Assembly: GCA_041685045.1 (NCBI GenBank)
Contig: JAWLGP010000018.1
Coordinates: forward strand, 1 to 64,000
Origin: Thiohalomonas sp041685045
GTDB lineage: Bacteria > Pseudomonadota > Gammaproteobacteria > Thiohalomonadales > Thiohalomonadaceae
DNA length: 64,000 nt
Direction of reading: 5' to 3'
Every line of letters starts with the position of its first letter. The first letter of the stretch is position 1. Position numbers and translations under genes: made by a program. Of the stretch, positions 51,875-61,137 are shown piece by piece. The notes under the pieces are model-generated. The model had not been told where the DNA came from. It made no database searches and saw nothing but the letters and a program-made list of their open reading frames with translations.

Positions 51875-53473
51875 CTATGAGCCGTCCCCGGTGGGTTGGC
51901 TCGAGAACAGCTCCTTCAGCCGGGGTCGGTCAACCTTGCCGTTGGCGTTTCTTGGCAGCTTCGAGAAGGTCAGCCAGCGTGCCGGCAGCATGTAGGGGGG
52001 CAACAGGCGCCCGACCTGCTGTTTCAGGCCTGTGGGCGTCACCTCGACATCCGGCTGCGACACATAGGCACAACAGATCAGGTTGCCTTCGAAGCCGTCA
52101 CTGGGGATCGCCACGATGGCCGATTCGCGCAGGCAGTCGAGCGCATGAAACGCCGCCTCGACCTCGCCCAGTTCGATGCGGTAACCGCGGCTCTTGATCT
52201 GGCTGTCCGCCCGCCCAAGAAAGTAGACCAGGCCGTCGTGGCTGAGCCGGCCGAGGTCGCCGGTCCGGTAGATACGGCCCCCCGTCGCCGGATCGGTGCG
52301 AAACGCGGCGGCTGTCTTTTCCGGGTCGCGCCAGTAACCCGGGCTGAGGCCGCTGCCGCCGATGAAAATCTCGCCGATCTCGCCCGGCGGTACGTCGTTG
52401 CCGTTGCCGTTCAGTACCCGCAACTGCTCGCCGGCACAGGCAATCCCGATCGGGATCGGCGCCCGGGCATCCTGCGGGCAGGTGGCAACGGTGTGATAGC
52501 TGCTGGCGATGGTCGCTTCGGTCGGGCCGTAGAGGTTGGTGAAGCTGACATGCGGCAGCCGCTGCATGAAGTGGACGAGTGAGGGGGTCGGCAGCACCTC
52601 ACCGCACCACAGCAGTCGTTTCAGACTCGGGAAGTCGTTGGGGGCAACGGCATCGTGCTTGGCCAGGAACGTCAACGTCGAGGGCACGGAGAACCACTGG
52701 GTCAGCTGCGTGCGGCGGATGAAGTCGGCCAGCTTGTGCGGCAGCAGATTGAGTTGCGGCGGCACCAGATACAGGGTGGCGCCGGCCGACAACGTGCCAT
52801 AGATGTCGAAGGTCGAAAGATCGAAGTGCAACGGCGTATGGCCGGAGATCCGCTCGCCCGCCGTGATGCCGAAATGGTTCCGTGCCCATTCGACGAACCC
52901 AATCACGTTGCGGTGGGTGATCACCACCCCCTTGGGCTGCCCGGTCGAGCCGGAGGTGAACAACAGGTGGGCCGGATCGTCGGCGCTGTTTGCGCTGGCC
53001 GGCGCTGCATCCGGATAGGCGGCCAGGTCACTCCAGTCGAAGCGGCTCTCGAAGTGCGTCCCCGACAGCGGGCGCGTTTCGAGCGAGCCGACCACCAGGT
53101 GCTCGCTGCCGGTGAGCGCGATGATCTCGTCCAATAAAGGCGCAGTCGTGCTGGCCGCCAGAATGCCCCACGGTTCACTGGCGCTGATCACCCGCGCCGC
53201 ACGTTCGGCAGGGCAGGCCGGGTCCATCGGCACATACATGGCGTCCGCCTTCAGCACCCCGAGCATGGCCACGATGGCCGTGGGCGACTTGGGCATGAGC
53301 AGACCCACCCGATCGCCCCGGCCGCAGCCCACAGCGCGCAGGCAGTGGGCCAACTGCGAGCTGGCGCGATCCAGTTCGCCATAGCTGAGCTCGGACGCGC
53401 CCAGCACCACCGCCGCCGCCTCCGGGCGGGCAGCCGCCTGTTGCGTGACATACTCCTGCAGCCGTTCGACCAT
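51875..53473 (-). CDS. Stand-alone NRPS-type adenylation enzyme
   Basis: The 532-residue protein shows the full set of adenylation cores: A2 KADAMYVPMDPACP, A3 LFTSGSTGQPKG (171-182), A4 FDLSTFD (217-223), A5 NLYGPTEAT, A7 YRTGDLG, A8 GRADSQIKSRGYRIELGEVE and A10 NANGKVDR with catalytic K513. By hand alignment with GrsA the specificity residues read D-L-F-S-L-C-L-I-A-K, which matches no code I know; D in first position points to an alpha-amino acid. There is no fused carrier or condensation domain. It begins one base after the LLM monooxygenase stop. Confidence 0.93.
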   Translation of the reverse strand: MVERLQEYVTQQAAARPEAAAVVLGASELSYGELDRASSQLAHCLRAVGCGRGDRVGLLMPKSPTAIVAMLGVLKADAMYVPMDPACPAERAARVISASEPWGILAASTTAPLLDEIIALTGSEHLVVGSLETRPLSGTHFESRFDWSDLAAYPDAAPASANSADDPAHLLFTSGSTGQPKGVVITHRNVIGFVEWARNHFGITAGERISGHTPLHFDLSTFDIYGTLSAGATLYLVPPQLNLLPHKLADFIRRTQLTQWFSVPSTLTFLAKHDAVAPNDFPSLKRLLWCGEVLPTPSLVHFMQRLPHVSFTNLYGPTEATIASSYHTVATCPQDARAPIPIGIACAGEQLRVLNGNGNDVPPGEIGEIFIGGSGLSPGYWRDPEKTAAAFRTDPATGGRIYRTGDLGRLSHDGLVYFLGRADSQIKSRGYRIELGEVEAAFHALDCLRESAIVAIPSDGFEGNLICCAYVSQPDVEVTPTGLKQQVGRLLPPYMLPARWLTFSKLPRNANGKVDRPRLKELFSSQPTGDGS

Positions 53474-53474
53474 T

Positions 53475-54536
53475 TCAGCCTTCCAACGCTTGGGCGAAGA
53501 CCTGCGCCGTGTGCTCCAGTTCCTCCTGGCTGGGCGGGATATCCAGGATGAAGGTGCGATAGCCCAGTCGGACGTAGTCGGCGATTTCGGTTGCCACCCG
53601 TCGGTAGCTCCCCACCAGATAGGGACAGAAGGTCTTGTAGTTCTGGAACGGGCCAAGCCAGTAGGGACTCTCCCGGGCCTCGCCGTCGGTGCGGCCGGAC
53701 AGCTGCCGGTGCCACTGCGAATCGGAGACCTTCATGGCGAGCTGGTGGGCGAGTTGTCCGGAGCGCTCTTCCGGGAAGCGTGCCAGCGCCACCTCCCATG
53801 CCGCTTCGTCGGTGTCACGGGCAACGATGCCGACACGGACACCGCAAGGGACACGGATGTCGTCGCCCACCCCCTGCTCTTCACCGGGAGGCAGCGGATA
53901 CTTGATGGCCGTGGCCTCCACCGCGTGGGAGGCCGCCATGCCGGCGGCGGACGAGCCCGATACCAGGATCCCCGGCCACAGCTCCGGCGGCAGCGCCGGT
54001 GCCAGCTTCAGGTTGTTAACCCGGTAATACTTGCCCTCGAAGCTGACGCCGGCGGGACGCTCCAGCAGCTGCCGGATGATCGTGGTGTACTCGACCATGC
54101 GGTCGTAGCGCTCGTCGTGCGGGGTCGGGTCATCCAGCGCCAGCAGGTCATTGCGGAAACCGCCGGCGAGCATGTTCAGGTAGATCTTGCGCCCGTAGAG
54201 CAGGCCCAGCGTCGCCACCATCTTGGCGGCCGTGAACGGGTGCATGTAGATCGGCTGCACCGCAACCAGCGGCGCGAGCGCTTCGGTGTGCTGCAGGATC
54301 GCCTGGCTGACCAGCCAGGGGTCGGCCAGGGAGTTGTCGGCGTAGACCAGCATCCCCCGGCAGCCGATGCGCTCGCTCCAGCGGGCCGCCTCCACGACGC
54401 GCGACAGATAGTTTTTCGGGTCCTCGTGGCTCGACTGCGGACAGGTCGAAAACAGCTCGACTTTTTCCGAATCGGTCCCCTGTGCGTCGGGCATTTCTCT
54501 TGATACCGTCTGCTCGCCCAGACCTTGCTGCTGCAT
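53475..54536 (-). CDS. LLM-class (luciferase-like) flavin-dependent monooxygenase
   Basis: The 353-residue TIM-barrel protein has LFSTCPQSSHEDPKNYLSRV at the start, SERIGCRGMLVYADNSLADP, VAVQPIYMHPFTAAKMVATL and LYGRKIYLNMLAGGFRNDLL. These are blocks of the alkanesulfonate monooxygenase (SsuD)/bacterial luciferase family. These use reduced FMN and O2 to oxidise sulfonates, aldehydes or carrier-bound groups. A perfect AAGGAGG precedes ATG 54536. First gene of the five-gene NRPS-like operon; oxidation of the carrier-bound substrate is the likely role, by context. Confidence 0.92.
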   Translation of the reverse strand: MQQQGLGEQTVSREMPDAQGTDSEKVELFSTCPQSSHEDPKNYLSRVVEAARWSERIGCRGMLVYADNSLADPWLVSQAILQHTEALAPLVAVQPIYMHPFTAAKMVATLGLLYGRKIYLNMLAGGFRNDLLALDDPTPHDERYDRMVEYTTIIRQLLERPAGVSFEGKYYRVNNLKLAPALPPELWPGILVSGSSAAGMAASHAVEATAIKYPLPPGEEQGVGDDIRVPCGVRVGIVARDTDEAAWEVALARFPEERSGQLAHQLAMKVSDSQWHRQLSGRTDGEARESPYWLGPFQNYKTFCPYLVGSYRRVATEIADYVRLGYRTFILDIPPSQEELEHTAQVFAQALEG

Positions 54537-54869
54537 GCAACCTCCTTGTTCGTTGGTCCGTTACGCACGTCTTTTCGAACACGAGCCCATACGCGATCGA
54601 GCCCGCTCCTCGCGTCTGTCGTCGGGATGTTCACACGGTACCGTCGTTGCCCACGGAAATCGACGGCCGCGCCTTCGGGGCGGCCACTGGTGAGCGGGGC
54701 GGATGTGTTACACATGGTTGTTAGCTACTGGTTATAGGTGGGTTATCGGCAAGCTGCAACTTCTCGGCTGGGTGCACAGGCCCCCTGACGAAAAGCCGCA
54801 TTGACAACCGGTCGGTCGCTAACTAAGCGTTTATTGGGCTCATGAACTACAACCGAGAAAGAGACCGTG
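54537..54869. other. Divergent intergenic region upstream of the NRPS-like operon
   Basis: About 333 bases with no gene and no repeat family used elsewhere in the window. It must hold the promoters of the LLM monooxygenase gene (minus) and the hemerythrin-like gene (plus). TTGACA at about 54800 may be a -35 element for the plus gene, but the matching -10 (TAAGCG) is weak. A GGGCGGCC-type GC stretch near 54675 may form a small hairpin. Nothing more definite is visible. Confidence 0.4.
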
Positions 54870-55361
54870 ATGACGCTGAAATCTCTCCAGGAAAGCCACC
54901 GCCAAATTGCCGAACTAACCGCGGTTCTGGGTGCCTTGGTGCCCGATCGATCCCTGTGCCGGACCGACCTGACCTGTGAGCTGTTTTCGCGTTTTGTCGG
55001 TAACGTCAAACGCCACTTTCAGCTCCAGGAGAAGGAGTTGTTTCCGTGTCTGCTGCGCCACGCCGACACCCGCTACAACCGTGCCGCGAATCGCGCTATG
55101 CAGGCTCACCTTGGGATCAAGCGGATTTTCGACGACTATCTTCACACTTGGTGCAAGAACGGTGTCTTGAATCCAAGCGCCGAACAGGACGCCTTCGTAC
55201 GCGACACCCAGGAGATCTTCCGGCTGGTGAAAAAACGCCTCGACGATGATTCCCGTGAGTTGCACGCAATGGCGCGGGAGGTCCTGTCCGATCCGCCGCC
55301 AAGCGGCAAGCCTCACTTTCAGCCGCGCATGCAGGCACCCCACGCACTCCGACACGCCTGA
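54870..55361 (+). CDS. Hemerythrin-like (HHE) protein
   Basis: The 163-residue helical protein has HRQIAELTAVLGALVPD at the start, then RFVGNVKRHFQLQEKELFPC and NRAMQAHLGIKRIFDDYLHT. The spacing of His and Glu residues (H, HFxxxE, H, then HxxxxxxF) fits hemerythrin/HHE di-iron helices. A GTG three bases upstream is a possible start; I use ATG 54870. These proteins sense or bind O2, NO or iron. Its C-terminal 25 residues (SDPPPSGKPHFQPRMQAPHA) are extended and His-rich. Monocistronic. Family assignment moderate. Confidence 0.6.
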   Translation: MTLKSLQESHRQIAELTAVLGALVPDRSLCRTDLTCELFSRFVGNVKRHFQLQEKELFPCLLRHADTRYNRAANRAMQAHLGIKRIFDDYLHTWCKNGVLNPSAEQDAFVRDTQEIFRLVKKRLDDDSRELHAMAREVLSDPPPSGKPHFQPRMQAPHALRHA

Positions 55362-55493
55362 CCCGCCAACGGCGGGGCACCGGAAAAGCCGAGCGTTAGG
55401 GAAACGCTGATCTATTCCGCTTTCGTCGCTCCCGGCCCCCGGTGAACGCATTCGAGGGCCAGGCTTCGGCGGGAGCCCTGGAAAATCAAGGCC

Positions 55494-55521
55494 CTGGATG
55501 CCCGCCTTCGCGGGCATGACG
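55494..55521. repeat. REP-like hairpin
   Basis: CTGGATGCCCGCCTTCGCGG followed by GCATGACG is the inverse form of the GTCATTCCCGCGAAGGCGGG repeat at 1688. It lies in the 230-base gap between the hemerythrin-like gene and kaiB; the rest of that gap shows no feature. Confidence 0.8.
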
Positions 55522-55591
55522 AATCGTTCAGCGTTTGCTTGGCGGTGCTACCTTTTCCTATTACCGTCAACGCGCGGATTGGGAGGGGGTT

Positions 55592-55894
55592 ATGTCCGAG
55601 CAGCAGGCCGAATACCTGTTTCGTCTCTATTCAGCCAACCGACATGACGAGATGCAGGCCGTCATCGAAGATTTCCGGCAGGTGTTCGAAAAGCATTTCC
55701 CGGGTTGCTGTCGTTTCGAACTGATCGACGTACTCTCGGAGCCCGAAAGGGCCACGCAGGACGAAGTCTTCGTCACCCCGACACTGATAAAGACCCAGCC
55801 GGAACCGATTCAGCGCATCATCGGCGACCTGACCGAACCGAACGAGGTGCTCGCCATTCTCGGGGTCATCAAGAGGGAGTCGAAGTCGTCCTGA
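55592..55894 (+). CDS. kaiB: KaiB-family protein
   Basis: The 100-residue thioredoxin-like protein (ATG 55592 after GGGAGGGGG) has the KaiB pattern: YLFRLYSANRHDEMQAVIED, FELIDVLSEPERATQDEVFV, TPTLIKTQPEPIQRIIGDLT and a short ending. In cyanobacteria KaiB is a fold-switching clock protein that binds KaiC; proteobacterial copies often sit with KaiC or PAS/histidine kinase genes. No KaiC gene is in the window. It ends 67 bases before the PAS-GAF-GGDEF-EAL gene and may be co-transcribed. Confidence 0.88.
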   Translation: MSEQQAEYLFRLYSANRHDEMQAVIEDFRQVFEKHFPGCCRFELIDVLSEPERATQDEVFVTPTLIKTQPEPIQRIIGDLTEPNEVLAILGVIKRESKSS

Positions 55895-55961
55895 CCTGAA
55901 TTTCGGCCGACCCCGATCGCCGGTCAGGGAGCCGGAAGGCCCGATTCACGAGGAGGAGTGA

Positions 55962-58925
55962 TTGCACTCGGACCAGGCAGATCCGGGGGCCGAAGTCGCC
56001 CGGCTTGAACGCTTGAACCGCGACTGGCAAGAGCTGTTCGACGCGATGGCGGACCCGATCATGCAGCACGATGGCGACTACCGCATCGTGCGGTCGAACC
56101 GCGCCTATGCCGCCAGGGCGGGTCGGGCCGCGGGCGACCTTGTCGGACGCCCCTACTGGGAGGCCTTTCCCCGACAACACGGCCCGCTTCCCGGTTGTCG
56201 CGCGGCTTTGGAACGGGGGCTGGAAAAGACCGAAGAGCAGTTCGTGCTGCCTTCGGGGGAGGTCTTCGTCTCCCGCAGTTACCCGCTGCGGGATTATGGC
56301 GGCCGGGTCCGGGGGGGGATCCACCTGTTCGAGGATGTGACCGAGCGCTGGAAAACCACCCAGGCCCTGGACGCCGCCGAGCGCCGGCTGCGAACCATCG
56401 TCGAGACGGAGTCGGACGGCATCGTCGTGGTGGCCATGGACGGCAAGATCCTCTACGCGAACCCGGCCACCGCTGACCTCCTCGGGCGCCAGAGCGACGA
56501 ACTGGTCGGTAATTCCCTCGGGCTGCCCTTGACCGGCGAGGGCACCAACGAGCTCGACGTGCTGAGACCTGGCCTGCCCCCCGCGGTGGCGGAGATGCGC
56601 ACCTCAGCGCTGGAGTGGGGCGGGCAGGCGGCCTACCTGATCGTCCTGCACGACATCACCCTGCGCAGGCTTGGCGAGCGACGGCTGCATCGCATCAACC
56701 GCACCTATGCCGTGCTCAGCGCGTGTGACCACACCCTGGTCACCGCACGCGACGAGACCGCCCTGTACCAGGGTTTTTGCGATCACCTGGTGGATACCGG
56801 CGGCTACCGCTTCGCCTGGGTCGGTCAGCGCCGGGACGATGCGGCAAAGTCGATCGCCCCGGTCGCAGCCGCCGGTCGCGGCAAGGACTACCTGGAGCAG
56901 GTGCAGTTCACCTGGGGGGAGAACCGCTGGGGCACCGACCCGGCGGGCGAGGCGATCCGCACCGGTATGTCGATTGTGATCCCCGACCTGTCGAAGGACC
57001 CGCGCACATTGCTGTGGCGCCCGGAGGCGCTCGCCCGCAAGTTCCTCACCGCCATCGGCCTGCCGGTCTACCTGGAACAGGAGGTGGTGGGGGCGCTTTG
57101 CATCTACGCCGACAGTCCCGGCCTGTTCGATCGGGAGGAGGTGGCGCTGCTCGAGGAACTGGCCGCGGATCTCTCTTTCGGCCTGCACACCTTGCGCGCC
57201 CGTGCGGCACGGGCGGAGGCCGAGGCCACGCTGCAGATCCGTAACCGGGCCATCGAGGCCAGCCTGAACGGCATCGTTATCTTCGAGGCGGACCGGCCGG
57301 GCCCGCCGGTGCTGGACGTCAACCCCGCCTTCACCCGCATCACCGGCTACACGGCGCAGGAGGTGATCGGCAAACCGATCGATCTCCTCTTCCGCGGCGA
57401 CATCGACCAGCCGGAACTCGCGAACGTGGAGGGGGCCTTCACCTACGGGCGCGAGACCACCGCACTGCTGCGCAACTACCGCAAGGATGGCTCGCTGTTC
57501 TGGAACGAACTGCACATCGCCCCGGTGCTGGACGACTCCGGGCTGGCGACCCACTTCGTCGGCATCATCAATGACCTCACGGAACACAAGCGCTACGAGG
57601 AACAGCTGGAGTTCCAGGCCCAGCACGATGCGCTGACCGGACTGCCCAACCGGCTGCTGATGCAGGACCGCCTCGGCCAGGCCGTCGGCCTTGCCGGTCG
57701 GCTCGAACGGAGCGTGGCCGTGCTTTTTCTCGACCTGGATCACTTCAAGGACATCAACGACAGTCTCGGCCACGCGGTAGGCGATCAGGTGCTGAAGGAG
57801 GTGGCGACCCGTTTCCAGCAGTGCGCGCAAGCGGGGGAGACGGTCGCCCGCTACGGGGGGGACGAGTACGTGATCATTCTGCCTGAGGTGGATAGCCCCC
57901 TCGAAGCCTCCCGCGCGGGCGAGCGCTTCCTGGCGACGCTGACCCGGTCCATGGACATCAACGGCCATGACCTGCAGCTGACGGCGAGTGTCGGCGCCGC
58001 CATCCATCCCCGGGACGGGGCAGAACCCGAGACCCTGCTGCGAAACGCGGACGCCGCCATGTACCAGGCCAAGGAGCTGGGACGGGATCGGTTTCAGTTC
58101 TATACCAGCGAACTGAACGTGCGCCTGAAGAAACGGCTGCAGATGCGCAACCAGTTACGCCGTGCCCTGGACCGTGCGGAGCTGGTGCTGCACTTCCAGC
58201 CGCAAGTCGACCTGCGCACGGGTGCGATTGTCGGGTTCGAGGCCTTGGTGCGTCTCAAGCCGGGCAAACACCTGATCTACCCCGATCGGTTCATCGTGCT
58301 GGCGGAGGAGCGGGGACTGATCGAACGCCTGGGAAACTGGGTCTTGCGGGCGGCCTGTGCCCAGGCCAAGCGCTGGCAAACGGCAGGTCTGCCGCCGGTG
58401 ACCATGGCGGTGAACCTCTCGCCGCGCCAGCTCAGTGAGCCGGGGCTGATGAAGACGGTGGAACAGGCGCTGGAGGAGTGCGGCCTCGAGCCGCGCTTTC
58501 TGGAGCTGGAGCTGACGGAAAACGCGGTGGCGCAAGCGCCTCAGGAGATGGGGCGGCGCCTGCAGGCGCTGAAGCGGATAGGTGTGCTGTTGGCCATCGA
58601 CGATTTTGGTACGGGCTATTCGAGCCTCAGTTATCTGACCCACTTCCCCTTCGACAAATTGAAGATCGACCGCTCGTTCGTCAAAGGCATCGCCACCAGC
58701 CCCCAGGCCGAAGGTGTCGCCGCCAGCATCATCACCATGGCCCACAACATGCACATGAAGGTGATTGCCGAGGGGTGCGAAACGCCTCAACAGGCGGCTT
58801 TCCTCGACGACCACGGCTGCGACCAGTTGCAGGGATTCTTCTTCAGCCGCCCGCTGTCCGCCGCCAACGCCACCCGGTTGCTGAGGGAGGGAAAGGGGCT
58901 GGACCTCTCGGGACGGATGCACTGA
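55962..58925 (+). CDS. PAS-PAS-GAF-PAS-GGDEF-EAL c-di-GMP signalling protein
   Basis: TTG 55962 is chosen with AGGAGG at 55951. The 987-residue protein has two PAS domains (near 20-130 and 145-240), a GAF domain (about 265-420), a third PAS (about 430-545), then GGDEF with intact VARYGGDEYVIILPE (about 627-641) and EAL with FEALVRLK (about 759). Downstream EAL motifs are NLSPRQLSE, LELTENAV and DDFGTGYSSLSYL. Both output domains look catalytically sound, so it may make and break c-di-GMP under redox or light-like cues sensed by PAS/GAF. Confidence 0.94.
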   Translation: MHSDQADPGAEVARLERLNRDWQELFDAMADPIMQHDGDYRIVRSNRAYAARAGRAAGDLVGRPYWEAFPRQHGPLPGCRAALERGLEKTEEQFVLPSGEVFVSRSYPLRDYGGRVRGGIHLFEDVTERWKTTQALDAAERRLRTIVETESDGIVVVAMDGKILYANPATADLLGRQSDELVGNSLGLPLTGEGTNELDVLRPGLPPAVAEMRTSALEWGGQAAYLIVLHDITLRRLGERRLHRINRTYAVLSACDHTLVTARDETALYQGFCDHLVDTGGYRFAWVGQRRDDAAKSIAPVAAAGRGKDYLEQVQFTWGENRWGTDPAGEAIRTGMSIVIPDLSKDPRTLLWRPEALARKFLTAIGLPVYLEQEVVGALCIYADSPGLFDREEVALLEELAADLSFGLHTLRARAARAEAEATLQIRNRAIEASLNGIVIFEADRPGPPVLDVNPAFTRITGYTAQEVIGKPIDLLFRGDIDQPELANVEGAFTYGRETTALLRNYRKDGSLFWNELHIAPVLDDSGLATHFVGIINDLTEHKRYEEQLEFQAQHDALTGLPNRLLMQDRLGQAVGLAGRLERSVAVLFLDLDHFKDINDSLGHAVGDQVLKEVATRFQQCAQAGETVARYGGDEYVIILPEVDSPLEASRAGERFLATLTRSMDINGHDLQLTASVGAAIHPRDGAEPETLLRNADAAMYQAKELGRDRFQFYTSELNVRLKKRLQMRNQLRRALDRAELVLHFQPQVDLRTGAIVGFEALVRLKPGKHLIYPDRFIVLAEERGLIERLGNWVLRAACAQAKRWQTAGLPPVTMAVNLSPRQLSEPGLMKTVEQALEECGLEPRFLELELTENAVAQAPQEMGRRLQALKRIGVLLAIDDFGTGYSSLSYLTHFPFDKLKIDRSFVKGIATSPQAEGVAASIITMAHNMHMKVIAEGCETPQQAAFLDDHGCDQLQGFFFSRPLSAANATRLLREGKGLDLSGRMH

Positions 58926-58963
58926 AGCGCGGCTGAAGCACCAATCCCGCCGTGTACCCCAGC

Positions 58964-59075
58964 AGGATGGCCAAAGCGCCGCGTGCCCATCAACGAACGT
59001 ATCGATGGGCACGTCGCTTCGCTCCTTTGCCCATCCTACGAACTGCATCCATGCAGTCGTCACCACACTGACTAC
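58964..59075. repeat. Solitary copy of the 4262-family palindrome
   Basis: AGGATGGCCAAAGCGCCGCG (58964) pairs with its inverse TCGCTTCGCTCCTTTGCCCA through CCTAC (about 59014-59038). It is followed by GAACTGCATCCATGCAGTCG and TCACCACAC as in the array unit. It sits between two convergent signalling genes. Confidence 0.85.
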
Positions 59076-59120
59076 ACGAGCCGAAGATGTGGGTGAGCGC
59101 AGCGCACCGCCTCGTTCGCA

Positions 59121-60626
59121 TCACAGCGCATTTGAAATCGAGAAGAAAATGGTCGCCCCCTGGTTGGGAGTTCCTGCCGCCCACACCCGGCCCCCATGGC
59201 GCTGGACAATGCGGCGAACGGTGGCCAGCCCGATGCCGCTCCCCTCGTAGTCTTCGCGGGCGTGTAGCCGTTGGAACGGTTGGAACAGCTTTTGGGCATC
59301 CTGTTTCTCGAAACCGACACCGTTATCCCGGACGAAGAAGACCGTATCGCTCTCCTGTCGCTGTCGACCCACGTCAATGAAGGGCTCCAGGCAGTGACGC
59401 GTATACTTCCAGGCGTTATCGAGCAGGTTCTGCAGCATGGCACGAAGCAGGACCGGATCCCCCTGAACAATCAACTCTGGCTCGATACGCCACCCCATCT
59501 GCCGCTGTGGCCTGGCCGCCTGCATCTCGTTGAGGATCTCGTGGGCTACGGCGCTGAGATCCACCGGTTCCGACCGGACCTCACTGCGCAGAACGCGGGA
59601 AAGCCCCAGCAGGCCGTCGATAAGTCTACCCATGGTCTCGGCCGCGGTGGCGATCCGCCCCAGGTAATCGCGGCCGACCGCATCCAGGCAGTGGCCATAC
59701 TCCTCCCGCAGGATTTCGGAAAAACTGTTGATTGCCCGTAACGGCCCGCGAAAGTCGTGGGAAACCGAATAGGAGAACGACTCCAGTTCCTCGTTGACCG
59801 CTTTCAGCTCCGCCGTGCGCTCCTCGACGCGCTGCTCCAGGGTGCTGTTGAGGCGCAGGACTTCCGCCTCTGCCTGTTTACGTGCGGTGACGTCGGTGAC
59901 GATCCCCTCGATTGCAGTGGGGCGCCCGTCATCGGCCTTCACCAGCATGTTGCGTTGGTTCAGCCAACGCACTTCCCCCGAACGGTGGACGATTTGATAT
60001 TCGTAGGTGGCCGGCACCACGCCCTGGAGCAGCATCTGCCAGTGTTGCTCGAAGTACTCCAGCCAGTCCGGGTGCAGCCGATCGCGGACCAGAAGCCGGT
60101 TACGGTAAAACGCCTCCGGGGAATAACCGAAGAGGTGAAACGAGGCGGGGCTTACGTACTCGTACCGTCCCTCGGGGAGGGCCATGCGGTAGATCATGTC
60201 GGTGGCGTTTTCGGCCAGTCGGCGAAACTGCTCCTCGCTCTCCCGCAGCTCCGCCTCGACCGTTTTTCGTCGCGTGAGATCGCGTCCAATCGACAGAAAC
60301 CCGCTCCGGCCTTCAAGGGGTACGCCGTTCCACTCCTGCCAGATGTAGCCGCCCCCCTTCACCAGCGCGCGAAGTTCGTAGCCTTCGACCAGTTCCCCCT
60401 TGAACACCTTCTGCAGTCCCGAGCGGAGCTTCGGCAGGTCTTCGGGATGGATGAAGTGCTCGGCCGGTTGACCGATCAGCTCCGCTTCACTGAAGCCCGA
60501 CAACCGGGAGGCCGCGGGATTGGCGTGACGCACCATCCCGTTCGCATCACCGACGATGATCGCATCCGGACTAAGCCGGAAAAACGAGTCGTTGAGCGAG
60601 TCCAACGATTGAAGTGGTTCCGACAT
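59121..60626 (-). CDS. PAS-domain sensor histidine kinase
   Basis: The 501-residue soluble kinase has two PAS units (near 15-120 and 130-255), a coiled-coil linker, and a HisKA domain with the phospho-histidine in SYSVSHDFRGPLRAINSFSE. A HATPase_c domain carries MLQNLLDNAWKYT, VRDNGVGFE and YEGSGIGLATVRRI. No receiver domain or adjacent response-regulator gene. It is convergent with the GGDEF-EAL gene across the repeat. Confidence 0.93.
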   Translation of the reverse strand: MSEPLQSLDSLNDSFFRLSPDAIIVGDANGMVRHANPAASRLSGFSEAELIGQPAEHFIHPEDLPKLRSGLQKVFKGELVEGYELRALVKGGGYIWQEWNGVPLEGRSGFLSIGRDLTRRKTVEAELRESEEQFRRLAENATDMIYRMALPEGRYEYVSPASFHLFGYSPEAFYRNRLLVRDRLHPDWLEYFEQHWQMLLQGVVPATYEYQIVHRSGEVRWLNQRNMLVKADDGRPTAIEGIVTDVTARKQAEAEVLRLNSTLEQRVEERTAELKAVNEELESFSYSVSHDFRGPLRAINSFSEILREEYGHCLDAVGRDYLGRIATAAETMGRLIDGLLGLSRVLRSEVRSEPVDLSAVAHEILNEMQAARPQRQMGWRIEPELIVQGDPVLLRAMLQNLLDNAWKYTRHCLEPFIDVGRQRQESDTVFFVRDNGVGFEKQDAQKLFQPFQRLHAREDYEGSGIGLATVRRIVQRHGGRVWAAGTPNQGATIFFSISNAL

Positions 60627-61137
60627 TTTATCCCCTTTAACGGCGCTATCTTTCGATAGTCACCAAGACCAGTCCTGTGGTGTGAAACAGCCGGCGAGCC
60701 AACAGCGCGCGGGTGCAAGCCAAGCGATGCTATCGGGTTCACCAATTTCGTTGTTGTTGTTTGTCAGTGAGTGGCAGCAGCGTATCACCAATTCCATGCT
60801 ACCCGTAAGGGTTGGCCGGGGCGATCGGAAGGATACTGATCTCCGTGTCGGTGTTTGTCCTACATCAGGCTGCTCAGCGGCAAATGGCTGGGATGCAGAG
60901 GGCGTATCCAGGTTGACGCGGGCACTGTTTGGCGAGGCGGAATGGTGTGACATTGTGGGCGTTTACTGTAAGTTAAGATCATCCGGCCACTTGAAGGCTT
61001 TTCGGTCTTGCCCTGCGATTCGTCACCTGCGCGCCGTCCGTATTCGTCACCATGCCGCGGACAGACGGTGCGACGTAGACTTCAGGTCAAAGGCAACACA
61101 TCCGTGTTCCGTTTTTCTCGACATGGGAGGAGTCACC
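60627..61137. other. Intergenic region, no gene seen
   Basis: About 510 bases between the kinase gene and the DUF4142 gene. An open frame upstream of 61138 runs in the same register but has no family resemblance, and the GGGAGGAG ribosome site before ATG 61138 marks the true start. I see no repeat family, terminator or structured RNA here; composition is slightly more AT-rich than the neighbours. Confidence 0.4.

Noticed and set aside
54800..54830. Sigma-70 promoter for the hemerythrin-like gene
   Set aside because: A TTGACA -35 is present, but the hexamer at the right spacing (TAAGCG) is too poor to list as a feature.
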